Positions 33,229-42,710 of a DNA stretch of 61,879 nt are shown piece after piece; the first letter of the stretch is position 1; every line of letters begins with the position of its first letter. The notes under the pieces are model-generated. The model saw only the letters and a program-made list of their open reading frames with translations. It was not told where the DNA came from and made no database searches. This stretch comes from Gemmatimonadota bacterium (GTDB lineage: Bacteria; Gemmatimonadota; Gemmatimonadetes; Longimicrobiales; Gaopeijiaceae), in contig JAOTVA010000011.1 of the NCBI GenBank assembly GCA_029863645.1, positions 1-61,879 on the forward strand, in the 5' to 3' direction. Position numbers and translations under genes: made by a program.

Positions 33229-35529
33229 ATGTCGATGCTTCGCCGGCTCATGATGGCCCTCGCGGCCGTCCTCTCGTTCGCGCCCTCGCTGGTCGCCCAG
33301 ACGGTCCCTACTCCAAGGGAGCACCTTGGGTTCGATATCGGCGAAGACCGACGGCTCGCCAATTGGGATGCCCTCACGTCCTACTACGAGGAAGTGGCGA
33401 AAACGAGTCAGCGTGTGGTCCTGGACACGCTGGGCTCCGCGACCGCCGGCAGCCCCTTCGTGATGCTGACGATCACGAGCCCCGAAAATCACGCCCGCCT
33501 CGATGAGCTTCGTGACATCCAGTTACGGTTAGCCGATCCCCGCCGCGTGCGGGACGACACGGAACTGGAAGGCCTTCTTACTCGGGGGAAGACGGTCGTC
33601 CTGATCACGCAGGGGATTCACGCCACCGAGGTCGGGGCGAGCCAAATGTCGGCGAATTTGGCCTACGAGCTCGCATCGTCGCACGACCCTCGGATCCTGG
33701 AGATCCTGGACAACGTCATCATTCTGCAGATTCCGTCGCTCAATCCCGACGGGCTGCAATGGGTCGCGGACTGGTACAACGAGTACGTCGGAACCGCCTT
33801 CGAGGCCTCTCCGCTGCCCTGGCTTTATCACTTCTACACGGGCCACGACAACAACCGCGATTGGTACGCCCTAACCCAGAAAGAGACGGTCCTGACGGTT
33901 GAGGGCGCGCATAACGCATGGCATCCCCAGATTGTGCACGACGTGCACCAGATGGGTTCCTTCGGAGCGCGGCTGTTCGTTCCGCCCTACATCGAGCCCT
34001 GGGAGCCGAACGTCGATCCAGCGCTTACGACCGCCGTGACGCAGCTCGGGACTTACATGGCCGCCGAGCTCACAGCACAGGGTAAGAAGGGCGTTGTGTT
34101 CGGCGGCATCTACGATGCGTACAGTCCAGCTCGCGCCTACATGCATTACCACGGGGGCGCACGCATCCTCTCCGAGACGGCCTCGGCGAACCTCGCGAGC
34201 CCGATCACCGTGCCGGCCCGTCGGCTGGGCCCTGGACGGAACTACAACGCTGGCCAGCGTTCGTGGAACTTCCCCGACCCTTGGGAAGGCGGCGCGTGGC
34301 GGCTCGCCGACATTGTCGAGTATCAGAAGGCCGCCGCACTCGCGCTCCTCACCAACGCAGCGAAGAACCGGCGGTACTGGCTGGAGAACTTCTACGGGGT
34401 CAACCTGCGGGCGGTGGAGAAGTGGGATGCATGGCCCGATGCCTGGATCATCCCGTCGAATCAGACCAACGACGTTGGTGTCGCCTACGCGCTGCGGATC
34501 CTGACCCTGGGCGACGTCGAGGTGCACCGTGCGGAGTTGGACTTCACCATCGACAACATCGACTTCGATGCCGGTAGCTATGTAATCCCGATGAATCAGC
34601 CCTACGCCAGCTTCGCCAACACGCTCCTCGAGGTTCAACGCTATCCGGATCTGAGGGAGTATCCGGGCGGTCCGCCGCAGCGACCATACGACGTCACGGC
34701 GCACACCTTGGGGTATCTGATGGACTTCGAGGCGGTGGCAGTGGACGGCGAGCTCGACGCGTCCCTGGGCGATCCTATCTCTGTGTCCGACTTCGCGTTC
34801 CGCCTGCCCGAGCACCTTTCGGGACCGGATGCGCCGAGGGTCGCAGTCTACAAGTCGTGGCAAGAGCCGATGACGGCGGGATGGCAGCGCTGGGTCTTCG
34901 ACCAACACGGGCTGGCCTACGACACGCTGCACGATGCGGACATCCGCGAGGGCCGCCTTGCGCAGTACGACGTGCTCGTCCTGCAAGCGCAGAGTGCGAG
35001 CTCGATCATCGATGGTTTCCGACCGGGCCAGGTCCCGCCCGAGTACGCAGGGGGTTTGGGACAGCGAGGTTCGAATGCGGTGCGGTCCTTTGTACAGCGA
35101 GGAGGCCGGGTCGTAGCCGTCGAAGCCGCGACGGAGTTCGTCGCCGAGCTCTTGGGACTCGATGTGCGCGACGCGACCTCGGCCTATGCGAACACCGACT
35201 TCTACATTCCCGGCTCGATCCTCAGGGTGGAACTGACCCCAGGTTCGGACGTGGTGGCGGGACTCGATCCGGAGGTTGCGGCCTGGTTCTGGGGCAGCAG
35301 TCGGGCGTTCACCGTGGATGACAATCGGGTGCGCGTGTTGGCCCACTATGGTTCCGGGGATCCGTTACTTTCGGGCTGGGCACTGGGAGGCGAGCTGTTG
35401 TCCGGCGCCCCCGCCATTCTCGAAGCCGACGTCGGTGCGGGGAGCGTCGTCCTCTTCGGCTTCCAGCCCAACTACCGGGCCCAGACCGTCGGCACGTGGC
35501 CCCTTCTCTTCAACTCGATGAGCAAATGA
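33229..35529 (+). CDS. M14 family zinc carboxypeptidase, secreted
   Basis: A 766-residue exported peptidase. Signal peptide MSMLRRLMMALAAVLSFAPSLVAQ. The M14 zinc site is H131-x2-E134 in ITQGIHATEVG, with HDVHQ near 236-240 giving the third ligand. The substrate-binding NNRDW lies at 207-211, after the family PSLNPDG. A long C-terminal region (about residues 400-766) is likely a beta/GATase-like fold. Start ATG 33229, since the frame upstream to 33112 is not conserved and lies in the divergent promoter region. The stop overlaps the next gene by ATGA, so the zinc-ribbon protein is cotranscribed. Confidence 0.9.
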   Translation: MSMLRRLMMALAAVLSFAPSLVAQTVPTPREHLGFDIGEDRRLANWDALTSYYEEVAKTSQRVVLDTLGSATAGSPFVMLTITSPENHARLDELRDIQLRLADPRRVRDDTELEGLLTRGKTVVLITQGIHATEVGASQMSANLAYELASSHDPRILEILDNVIILQIPSLNPDGLQWVADWYNEYVGTAFEASPLPWLYHFYTGHDNNRDWYALTQKETVLTVEGAHNAWHPQIVHDVHQMGSFGARLFVPPYIEPWEPNVDPALTTAVTQLGTYMAAELTAQGKKGVVFGGIYDAYSPARAYMHYHGGARILSETASANLASPITVPARRLGPGRNYNAGQRSWNFPDPWEGGAWRLADIVEYQKAAALALLTNAAKNRRYWLENFYGVNLRAVEKWDAWPDAWIIPSNQTNDVGVAYALRILTLGDVEVHRAELDFTIDNIDFDAGSYVIPMNQPYASFANTLLEVQRYPDLREYPGGPPQRPYDVTAHTLGYLMDFEAVAVDGELDASLGDPISVSDFAFRLPEHLSGPDAPRVAVYKSWQEPMTAGWQRWVFDQHGLAYDTLHDADIREGRLAQYDVLVLQAQSASSIIDGFRPGQVPPEYAGGLGQRGSNAVRSFVQRGGRVVAVEAATEFVAELLGLDVRDATSAYANTDFYIPGSILRVELTPGSDVVAGLDPEVAAWFWGSSRAFTVDDNRVRVLAHYGSGDPLLSGWALGGELLSGAPAILEADVGAGSVVLFGFQPNYRAQTVGTWPLLFNSMSK

Positions 35530-36347
35530 GTCGTCGCGACCAGGCACCTACATGTCCCGAGTGCGGGAAGACATCAACCGGGAACTTCTGCAAGCATTGC
35601 GGGGCGCGGCTGGGGGGGCAGTTCTGCAACCAGTGCGGCGCCGAAATCGACGGTGGGGCCAAGTTCTGCAATCAATGTGGGGAGAAGGTGGCCGGAGGTG
35701 GGGGTGCTCGCGTGCCGGCCGGTGCCCACAGGGAGGCTGCTGCGTCCGTGGTGGGCGGTCAGAATCTCCCCTGGTGGATCGCAGGCATCGCGATGTTCGC
35801 GTTGATCGTGTTCGCGGGTGTGCGAATGGTCTCTCCCGGGGGGCCGGGAGCGCCCGTGGCCGCGCCGCAGGGGGTGGCGCCATTCGCGGCCGGTGGCGGC
35901 AATCCTCCTGACCTGAGCAGCATGACCCCGCGCGAGGCCGCCGACAGGCTCTTCGACCGCGTCATGACTTACGTGTCCCAGGCGGACAGTGCCCAAGCAC
36001 AGGCGTTTCTTCCCATGGCGCTCGGCGCCTATGAGCGGGCCCAGCCTCTCGATCACGACGGGCTGTTTCACCTGTCGCTGCTCAACCGGGTCGCAGGCGA
36101 CCTCGAGGCTGCCTTGGGCAATGCCACGCAGGTGCTCGACGTGGACCCCGACCACATCCTCGCCCTTACGGCGGCCGCTGAGGCCACCGTCGAGATGGGT
36201 CGTACGGAAGAAGCGGCTGCGTACTACAGGCACCTGCTCGACGTGATCGACGCCCAGGAGGCTCTTGCCCTTCCGGAGTACGTAGCGCACGCGCAGATCA
36301 TGCAGTCGGTGCGGGTCGACGCAGCGGCGTTCCTCAGCGCCCGCTGA
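35526..36347 (+). CDS. Double zinc-ribbon / transmembrane / TPR-like protein
   Basis: A 273-residue protein. It has three zinc-ribbon knuckles of CxxC pairs (CPECGKTSTGNFCKHC, FCNQCGAEIDGGAKFCNQCG), then a Gly/Ala linker, a single TM (LPWWIAGIAMFALIVFAGV, about 85-104) and a Gly/Pro-rich spacer. A helical C-terminal region with TPR-like repeats follows (ALAGAYERAQPLDHDGLF, ALGNATQVLDVDPDHI, AAAYYRHLLDVI). The layout, zinc ribbon in the cytoplasm and TPR outside, suggests a scaffold. Its 4-base overlap with the M14 gene points to a shared transcript. I cannot assign a partner or activity. Confidence 0.75.
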   Translation: MSRRDQAPTCPECGKTSTGNFCKHCGARLGGQFCNQCGAEIDGGAKFCNQCGEKVAGGGGARVPAGAHREAAASVVGGQNLPWWIAGIAMFALIVFAGVRMVSPGGPGAPVAAPQGVAPFAAGGGNPPDLSSMTPREAADRLFDRVMTYVSQADSAQAQAFLPMALGAYERAQPLDHDGLFHLSLLNRVAGDLEAALGNATQVLDVDPDHILALTAAAEATVEMGRTEEAAAYYRHLLDVIDAQEALALPEYVAHAQIMQSVRVDAAAFLSAR

Positions 36348-36370
36348 GCAGGCTCGTTCGCAGCCCCTTC

Positions 36371-37351
36371 ATGCGCGTCTTTCTAACTGGCGGAACGGGC
36401 CTCTTGGGCTCGCATCTCGCACACGAGCTTCGCTCCCACGGCCATGGAGTCGTGGCGTTGCATAGACGCGATGCGGATACGCTGTTCCTGGAGGAAACCG
36501 AGTGTGATCTCGTCGAGGGTGACATACGCGATGACGCGGAGGACTTGTCACCGTTGATGGAGGGCTGCTCCCACGTGGTGCACGGCGCGGCCCTTGTATA
36601 TGCCGGGGGTGCCTGGCCACGCGTGCGGGCCGTGAACGTGGATGGGACTCGAAACGTGCTCACTGCGGCGCGCCTCGCTGGGGTACAACACGCCGTCCAC
36701 CTTTCGTCGGTCGCCGTCTACGGCGACGCGGCTCCGCCGGTCGACGAAACCACTCCCATCGATTCGGACCTCCCGCCCGGCGACCTGTACGCGAGGTCGA
36801 AGCGCGAAGCGGAGGAAGTGGCGCGGGGCATCGAGGAGAAGCGGGGCTTCCCGGTCACGATCCTGAGACCCTCGGCCGTGTACGGGGAGCGTGACAGACT
36901 CATGGCCCCTGCGCTGAAGCGACTCTTGCGGCTTCCGCTCATCCCGTTGCTCGGCCCCGCCAACAATGCGTTGCCCGTCGTGTACGCCGGTAACGTGGCA
37001 GGCGCGATCAGGTTGGCGGCGGAGGCTGGGCGAGGAGGGACGACCTACGACGTTGGTTTCGACCACCCGCTCAATCAACGCGATCTGATGCAGTGGCTGG
37101 CCTCAGGCCTGGGTTTGGTACCGCGGTTCTTTACGCTTCCCGCGCCGTTGGTTCGCGCCGGTGGGGCGGTGTTGGCGCAACTGGGTGTCGGGACGCCCGG
37201 TGCCAAGCACCTCCCGATTAACCGACTCACGCAGCTCGCCCTGGGCGACAATCCGTTCCGCTCATCCCTGATCCGCGCCGAACTGGGCTGGGACCCTCCG
37301 CATCAACACGAAGCCGCACTGGAGCGCACGGCCAAGTCTCTCCCCCGATAA
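36371..37351 (+). CDS. NAD-dependent epimerase/dehydratase (extended SDR)
   Basis: A 326-residue Rossmann enzyme acting on a nucleotide-sugar, hydroxysteroid or similar substrate. The NAD(P)-binding GGTGLLGSH is at residues 7-15. The catalytic pair Y-x3-K appears as YARSKREAEE. HLSSVAVYG gives the active-site Ser, and the extended-SDR block RPSAVYGERD follows. It precedes the LOG gene by 17 bases on the same strand. The substrate is not indicated by context. Confidence 0.87.
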   Translation: MRVFLTGGTGLLGSHLAHELRSHGHGVVALHRRDADTLFLEETECDLVEGDIRDDAEDLSPLMEGCSHVVHGAALVYAGGAWPRVRAVNVDGTRNVLTAARLAGVQHAVHLSSVAVYGDAAPPVDETTPIDSDLPPGDLYARSKREAEEVARGIEEKRGFPVTILRPSAVYGERDRLMAPALKRLLRLPLIPLLGPANNALPVVYAGNVAGAIRLAAEAGRGGTTYDVGFDHPLNQRDLMQWLASGLGLVPRFFTLPAPLVRAGGAVLAQLGVGTPGAKHLPINRLTQLALGDNPFRSSLIRAELGWDPPHQHEAALERTAKSLPR

Positions 37352-37367
37352 CCGCCGAAGAGAATCC

Positions 37368-38114
37368 ATGGACGACCCCTCGAAGAAGCCCGAACGCGCT
37401 CCCAGCGAGCCTCTCCCGCACGAGTTCCCCACGGAAGACGAGAGGCTCTTAGAGTCCGTCCAGAACCACATGGCCGTCGGCAAGGACGCTTGGCGGATCT
37501 TCCGGATCATGGGCGAGTTCGTAGAGGGCTTCGAAGACCTGTCCGAGATCGGCAGCGCAGTCTCCATCTTCGGCTCGGCCCGGGTCCGTCCGGGCGACCC
37601 GCAGTATGAACAATGTGTCGAGACCGCCCGGATGTTGGGGCAGGCCGGGTACGCAATCATTACCGGTGGCGGCCCGGGAATCATGGAGGCGGCCAACAAG
37701 GGCGCCAAGCTCGCCGGGGCCAAGTCCGTAGGGTGCAACATCGAGCTCCCGTTCGAGCAGCGAGGAAACGCCTATCTCGACGTCTCCATCGACTTCAGGT
37801 ACTTCTTCGTCCGCAAGACGATGTTCGTGAAGTACGCCGAAGCGTTCGTGATCTTTCCCGGCGGCTTCGGCACGATGGACGAGCTCTTCGAGGCCCTCAC
37901 CCTGATTCAGACGAACAAGGTTCGTGACTTTCCCGTGGTTCTCTTCGGAAGCGACTATTGGCGGGGCCTGACGGACTGGATCCGGGATACGATGGCCCCC
38001 GAAGGGAAGATCGCGCACGAGGATCTCGACCTCATGTACGTCACCGACAATCCGGCGGATGCAGCGGCGCACATCGTCCGAAGGCAAGGGGAACGTTTGG
38101 CTCATCGGCGCTAG
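37368..38114 (+). CDS. LOG family protein (TIGR00730), nucleoside monophosphate phosphoribohydrolase-like
   Basis: A 248-residue Rossmann protein related to cytokinin-activating LOG enzymes and bacterial PpnN/YgdH. It has the pattern GGGPGIMEAANKGA (phosphate-binding) and the signature PGGFGTMDELFE, with Arg and Glu at the LOG catalytic places (RKTMFVKYAEAF and GGFGTMDE). In bacteria the family cleaves nucleoside 5'-monophosphates to base and ribose 5-phosphate. About 60 N-terminal residues come before the domain. The gene follows the SDR gene. Confidence 0.92.
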   Translation: MDDPSKKPERAPSEPLPHEFPTEDERLLESVQNHMAVGKDAWRIFRIMGEFVEGFEDLSEIGSAVSIFGSARVRPGDPQYEQCVETARMLGQAGYAIITGGGPGIMEAANKGAKLAGAKSVGCNIELPFEQRGNAYLDVSIDFRYFFVRKTMFVKYAEAFVIFPGGFGTMDELFEALTLIQTNKVRDFPVVLFGSDYWRGLTDWIRDTMAPEGKIAHEDLDLMYVTDNPADAAAHIVRRQGERLAHRR

Positions 38115-38233
38115 CCTCAGAGCCCGGTCCGCGGCCAAAAGGGTTGTGAGCCTCGGCGCCAGAGCTTTCATTTCAGTCCCCGTGCAGCTCACTGGACCCT
38201 CCTAGATCGCCCCAGCCACTACGCGAGCCTGAC

Positions 38234-39328
38234 GTGACGCCTGCAGTCGCCCCGCCCCGAGGATACGCACCGACCGGTAAAGACACCGGCCTGGTGAAGC
38301 CCAAGGGGACCAGTGCGATCCGAGCGCACGAAGGGATCGAGACCGTCGAGATGCGGTCGCGGAAGCCGGCCTGGCTGAAAGTGCGCTCACCCGGAGGTCC
38401 CAATTACTTGCGGCTCCAGAGGTTGATGCGTGCCGAGTCGCTGCACACGGTCTGCGAGGAAGCGGGCTGCCCCAATATCGGGGAGTGCTGGGAGGCGGGC
38501 ACGGCAACCTTCATGATTCTCGGCGACGTGTGCACCCGAGCGTGCAAGTACTGCGGCGTGGCGCACGGACTCCCGACCGAGCTTGATCTGGATGAGCCAC
38601 GGCGGGTGGCTGAGACCGTTGCGACGATGCTTCTGGAGCACGTCGTCATTACCAGCGTCAATCGAGACGAGCTTGCCGACGGAGGTGCTGGCATCTACGC
38701 CGACACCATCCGGCGCATCCACGCCGCCGTTCCGGACTGCTCCGTCGAGGTGCTGATTCCGGACTTCAAGGGCGACGAAGCCGCTCTTCGCACGGTCGTG
38801 GACGCGAAGCCCGCCATCTTGGGACACAACCTCGAAACGGTGGAGCGGCTGCACCCGGACGTGAGACCAGGCGGGCGGTACTGGCGTTCGATCTCCTACC
38901 TGGGGGCGGTCAAAGGGCTCGATCCGGGCATGTTGACCAAGACAGGGATCATTCTCGGCATGGGCGAACGGCCCGACGAGATCAAGCAGGCAATGGCCGA
39001 CCTCCGCGAGGCGGCTGTGGACATTCTTACGCTCGGGCAGTATCTGAGGCCCTCACCGATGCACGTTCCCGTGGCCCGTTGGGTCACTCCCGACGAGTTC
39101 GCGGAGTGGAAGCGGGTAGGTGAGGACGAGCTCGGCTTCAAGCACGTGGAGTCGGGACCCCTCGTTCGCTCGAGCTATCACGCTAAGGAACAGGCGCGGG
39201 AGGTGGAAGCGGGTGGGCCGGGACGCGTCCAGGAAATCCTGGAAGCGGACATGCTTGCCCCCGCCGAGGTACCTCTGGACCTCGTACAGATCGAGCTCCG
39301 ACGCGCCGGCACCGTAGCCAGCACATAG
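38234..39328 (+). CDS. lipA: Lipoyl synthase
   Basis: A radical SAM enzyme that inserts two sulfurs into octanoyl groups on carrier domains. Auxiliary cluster ligands are Cys74, Cys79 and Cys85 (CEEAGCPNIGEC). The radical SAM motif CTRACKYC has Cys100, Cys104 and Cys107. The RSSYHA serine that also binds the auxiliary cluster sits near residue 323. The sequence VVITSVNRDEL is typical. The GTG start gives about 40 residues of variable N-terminus; ATG at 38351 is also possible. It lies 6 bases before pdhA, so it lipoylates the E2 encoded downstream. Confidence 0.95.
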   Translation: MTPAVAPPRGYAPTGKDTGLVKPKGTSAIRAHEGIETVEMRSRKPAWLKVRSPGGPNYLRLQRLMRAESLHTVCEEAGCPNIGECWEAGTATFMILGDVCTRACKYCGVAHGLPTELDLDEPRRVAETVATMLLEHVVITSVNRDELADGGAGIYADTIRRIHAAVPDCSVEVLIPDFKGDEAALRTVVDAKPAILGHNLETVERLHPDVRPGGRYWRSISYLGAVKGLDPGMLTKTGIILGMGERPDEIKQAMADLREAAVDILTLGQYLRPSPMHVPVARWVTPDEFAEWKRVGEDELGFKHVESGPLVRSSYHAKEQAREVEAGGPGRVQEILEADMLAPAEVPLDLVQIELRRAGTVAST

Positions 39329-39334
39329 AGCAAA

Positions 39335-40402
39335 GTGGCCGAAACCAAAACGAAGAAACGCCCGACGAAGAAGGACATCCTCAAGGCCTATGGCGTGACG
39401 CCAGAAGTCGCGCTGGAGCTCATGCGGCAGATGCTCCTCTTTCGCCGCTTCGAAGAGAAGGCCGAAGAGGGCTACGCGATCGGCAAGATCGGTGGCTTCT
39501 GCCACCTGCACATCGGCCAGGAAGGCGCGGCGGCCGGGAGCATCGCGGCACTGAGAGTCGACGACTACGTCATCAGTGGGTACCGCTCGCACACCCAAGC
39601 GATCGCCAAGGGCGTCGAGCCGAATGCCATCATGGCCGAGCTGTACGGGCGCGCCGACGGGGCCTCGGGCGGTAAGGGTGGCTCGATGCACATCTTCGGC
39701 GCCGACGTGAACTTCATGGGCGGCCACGGAATCGTCGGAGGCCAGGTTCCCTTGGCCACCGGGTACGGCTGGAAGATCAAGTACCGGGGCGAAGACAGCG
39801 TCGTGGTTTGCTTCATGGGCGACGCCGCCGTGAACCAGGGGGCCTTCCACGAGTCCCTGAACATGGCCGCCGTGTGGGACCTACCGGTGATCTATGTGGT
39901 CGAGCACAACGAGTACGGGATGGGGACCGCCTTCAATCGTGTGTCCACCACCGACATGGAGGAGAAGTCGGGTCCCCACGGGATCACCGGTGTGTCCGTG
40001 GATGGCCAGGACGTCTTAGCCACCTATGCTCTCTTCACGGAGCTGGTTGCGGATGTGCGGTCCGGCTCCGGACCCAAGTTCGTGAACCTCGAGACCTACA
40101 GGTTCCGCGGGCACTCCATGTCCGACCCCGTTTCCGGGACGTATCGATCGACCGAGGAGGTCGAGCGGTACAAGAAAGAGGAGGATCCGATCCGGGTCCT
40201 GAAGGAGAAGCTCTTCAGCGTCGGTGTACTCGACCAGGAAAAGCTGCAGGAGATGGACGCCGAGGCCCGCAAGATCGCCGCCGACGCGGCGGACTTCGCG
40301 GAAGCTTCCCCGCTTCCGGACCCCAAGCAGCTGTACGCCAACGTGTGGGCGGAGGTGAACCCTCACGGACGTCTCTTCTTCGACGGCAGGAGTCGCGACT
40401 GA
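39335..40402 (+). CDS. pdhA: Pyruvate dehydrogenase E1 component, alpha subunit
   Basis: A thiamine-diphosphate E1 alpha that decarboxylates pyruvate. The TPP motif starts GDAAVNQGAFHESLNMAAV and continues to the N of EHNEYGMG, the GDG-x~26-NN pattern with GDA/HNE variation. The conserved RFRGHSMSDP near the C-terminal half matches the phosphorylation-loop region of alpha subunits. At 355 residues it is the heterotetrameric alpha type. GTG start 6 bases after lipA. It ends in TGATG, coupled to pdhB. Confidence 0.95.
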   Translation: MAETKTKKRPTKKDILKAYGVTPEVALELMRQMLLFRRFEEKAEEGYAIGKIGGFCHLHIGQEGAAAGSIAALRVDDYVISGYRSHTQAIAKGVEPNAIMAELYGRADGASGGKGGSMHIFGADVNFMGGHGIVGGQVPLATGYGWKIKYRGEDSVVVCFMGDAAVNQGAFHESLNMAAVWDLPVIYVVEHNEYGMGTAFNRVSTTDMEEKSGPHGITGVSVDGQDVLATYALFTELVADVRSGSGPKFVNLETYRFRGHSMSDPVSGTYRSTEEVERYKKEEDPIRVLKEKLFSVGVLDQEKLQEMDAEARKIAADAADFAEASPLPDPKQLYANVWAEVNPHGRLFFDGRSRD

Positions 40403-41382
40403 TGGCCGTCATGACCTACAGGGACGCCCTGAACGCGGCGTTACGAGAGGAGATGGTTCGAGATCCGGACGTCTTCCTCATGGGCGAAGAGGTCGCCGAA
40501 TACGACGGCGCTTACAAAGTGAGCAAGGGACTTCTCGACGAGTTCGGCGAGCAGCGCGTCGTGGACTCGCCCATCAGCGAATTGGGATTCGCCGGCCTGG
40601 GCGTCGGTGCGGCCATGGCAGGACTCCGTCCGGTCATCGAGTTCATGACGTTCAACTTCGCGTTCCTGGCGCTCGATCAGGTGATCAACAACGCGGCGAA
40701 GCTCCACTACATGTCCGAGGGGCAGTTCCGTGTCCCTATCGTCTTCCGCGGCCCCACGGGTGCAGCGCTGCAGCTCTCGGCTCAGCACTCGCAGGCGTGC
40801 GAGACCTACTACACGCACGCACCCGGCTGCAAAGTCGTGACTCCGGGGACGCCGGCCGATGCCAAGGGGCTCCTCAAGGCCTCCATCCGGGACGACGACC
40901 CAGTCGCGTTCATGGAAGGAGAGTTGTTGTACAACCTCAAGGGTGAAGTGCCAGACGATGACGACTTCATCATCCCGCTGGGCGTGGCCGACCTCAAGCG
41001 CGAAGGTTCGGACATCTCGATCATCACACACGGGAAGATGATCCACGTCGCCCTTCAAGCTGCGGCCAAGCTCGAGAAGGACGGAATCGAGGCCGATGTG
41101 CTCGATCTACGCACGATCCGTCCGCTCGACATGGACGCGATCCTGACGACGGTCGCGAAGACGAACCGTGTGGTCTACGTGGAAGAGGGCTGGCCCTACG
41201 CCGGCACCGGTGCGCAGATCGTGTCGATGATCCAGGAAGAGGCGTTCGACCACCTGGACGCGCCGATCCGCCGCGTCATGCAGGCCGACATCCCCATGCC
41301 GTATGCGAAGAACCTGGAGAACTTGGCCAAGCCCAACGCCGACCGTGTGGTCGAGGCCTGCAACCAGGTGCTGTACCGATGA
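40402..41382 (+). CDS. pdhB: Pyruvate dehydrogenase E1 component, beta subunit
   Basis: Partner of the alpha subunit in the E1 heterotetramer. The 326-residue protein carries LMGEEVAEYDGAYKVSKGL, DSPISELGFAGLGVGAAMAGLRPVIEFM and FRGPTGAALQLSAQHSQ, all transketolase central-region and C-terminal signatures of PdhB. Start ATG 40402, sharing a base with the pdhA stop and preceded by AGGAG; the longer open frame back to 39808 is antisense-like noise inside pdhA in another frame. It is followed by pdhC after 41 bases. Confidence 0.96.
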   Translation: MAVMTYRDALNAALREEMVRDPDVFLMGEEVAEYDGAYKVSKGLLDEFGEQRVVDSPISELGFAGLGVGAAMAGLRPVIEFMTFNFAFLALDQVINNAAKLHYMSEGQFRVPIVFRGPTGAALQLSAQHSQACETYYTHAPGCKVVTPGTPADAKGLLKASIRDDDPVAFMEGELLYNLKGEVPDDDDFIIPLGVADLKREGSDISIITHGKMIHVALQAAAKLEKDGIEADVLDLRTIRPLDMDAILTTVAKTNRVVYVEEGWPYAGTGAQIVSMIQEEAFDHLDAPIRRVMQADIPMPYAKNLENLAKPNADRVVEACNQVLYR

Positions 41383-41423
41383 GCAGTTTCATGTCGCCCC
41401 CATCCAGACGCGCCCGGTAAGCC

Positions 41424-42692
41424 ATGGCCACCAAGGTTCATATGGAGGCGTTGTCGCCTACGATGGAGGAAGGCCAGCTCGTTCAATGGCTGAAGTCCGA
41501 AGGCGACGACGTGTCGAACGGCGACGTGCTCGCGGAGATCGAGACCGACAAGGCTACGATGGAGCTGATCGCGCGGGGTGACGGAATCCTGCGTAAGATC
41601 TTCATCGATGCGGGAGGGACCGCGGCGGTCGGAGCGGTCATCGGCGTGATCGCCACCGCTGACGAGGATATCTCAGGTATCGCGGGAGTGTCGGGCGGGG
41701 GAGCCACTGCGACGGCAGTCGCTGAGCCTCCCGCGCCTGCGGCGCCCGCGCCTCCACAGGCTCCTGCACCGACCCGCCCCGCACCCGCACCCGCCGCCGC
41801 GCCAGCACCTGCGACCGCTCCGGTGAACGGAGGCCGCGTGAAGGCTTCGCCCCTGGCCCGCAGGCTGGCAGAGGAAATGGGCGTCGACCTCGGGCTCGTC
41901 CAAGGCTCTGGGCCGGGCGGGCGCGTGGTGAAGAGGGATGTCGAGGCGGCCAAGGCTGCCGGCGTGACCGCGCCCTCGGTGTCGGCTTGGACGCCGACGG
42001 GCGAAGAGTACGAAGACGTGCCGACTTCCCAGATGCGGAAGACGATCGCCAAGCGGCTCGTCATGTCGATCGGTCCCATTCCCACCTTCTACCTGACCGT
42101 CGACGTAGACATGAGTCGGGTCTTGGAAGCGCGGAAGAGCCTCAATGCGATGCTCGAGAAGGATGGACTGAAAGTGTCCATCAACGACATCGTCCTGAAG
42201 GCCGTAGCCGGTGCCCTCAAGCGGCACCCTGAGTGTAACGCCCAGTGGCACGACGGCTTCGTGCGGCGTTTCAACGCGGTTCATTTGGCCGTCGCGGTGG
42301 CGGTCGAGGACGGGCTCATCACGCCGGTCATCAAGAACGCGCACGCCAAAGGGATCGCTCAGATCGCCGTCGAAGTGCGCGAGCTTGCGGGCCGGGCACG
42401 GGAGAAGAGGCTTCAGCCAGACGAGTACACGGGCTCGACCTTCTCGGTTTCGAACCTGGGCATGTTCGGCATCCACGAGTTCACGGCCATCATCAACCCG
42501 CCGGAGGCGGGCATCCTCGCCGTGGGTGGAATCGTGGAGACCCCCGTCGTGGTCGGAGGGGCGGTGGTGGTCCGGCCGCGCATGCGGATGACCATGAGCT
42601 GCGACCATCGTGTGATCGACGGGGCCCAAGGCTCTCGGTTCTTGCAGACGCTCCAATCGATGCTCGAGGAGCCGACTGCGATTCTGTTGTAG
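41424..42692 (+). CDS. pdhC: Dihydrolipoamide acetyltransferase (E2)
   Basis: The core of the PDH complex. The N-terminal lipoyl domain has Lys43 in EIETDKATME. A Pro/Ala-rich flexible linker follows (about 95-130). The E3-binding domain is about 137-172 (KASPLARRLAEEMGVDL to VVKRDVEAA). The catalytic domain ends in DHRVIDG, with His395 and Asp399. Only one lipoyl domain is present. The 422 residues are typical. lipA at the operon head would lipoylate Lys43. E3 is encoded 10 kb away at 52259. Confidence 0.96.
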   Translation: MATKVHMEALSPTMEEGQLVQWLKSEGDDVSNGDVLAEIETDKATMELIARGDGILRKIFIDAGGTAAVGAVIGVIATADEDISGIAGVSGGGATATAVAEPPAPAAPAPPQAPAPTRPAPAPAAAPAPATAPVNGGRVKASPLARRLAEEMGVDLGLVQGSGPGGRVVKRDVEAAKAAGVTAPSVSAWTPTGEEYEDVPTSQMRKTIAKRLVMSIGPIPTFYLTVDVDMSRVLEARKSLNAMLEKDGLKVSINDIVLKAVAGALKRHPECNAQWHDGFVRRFNAVHLAVAVAVEDGLITPVIKNAHAKGIAQIAVEVRELAGRAREKRLQPDEYTGSTFSVSNLGMFGIHEFTAIINPPEAGILAVGGIVETPVVVGGAVVVRPRMRMTMSCDHRVIDGAQGSRFLQTLQSMLEEPTAILL

Positions 42693-42710
42693 GAGCGCAC
42701 GCCGATACTT

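Noticed and set aside
33871-35346. 491-codon minus-strand open frame opposite the M14 gene
   Set aside because: Shadow of the M14 coding sequence; no recognised motif and no ribosome binding site.
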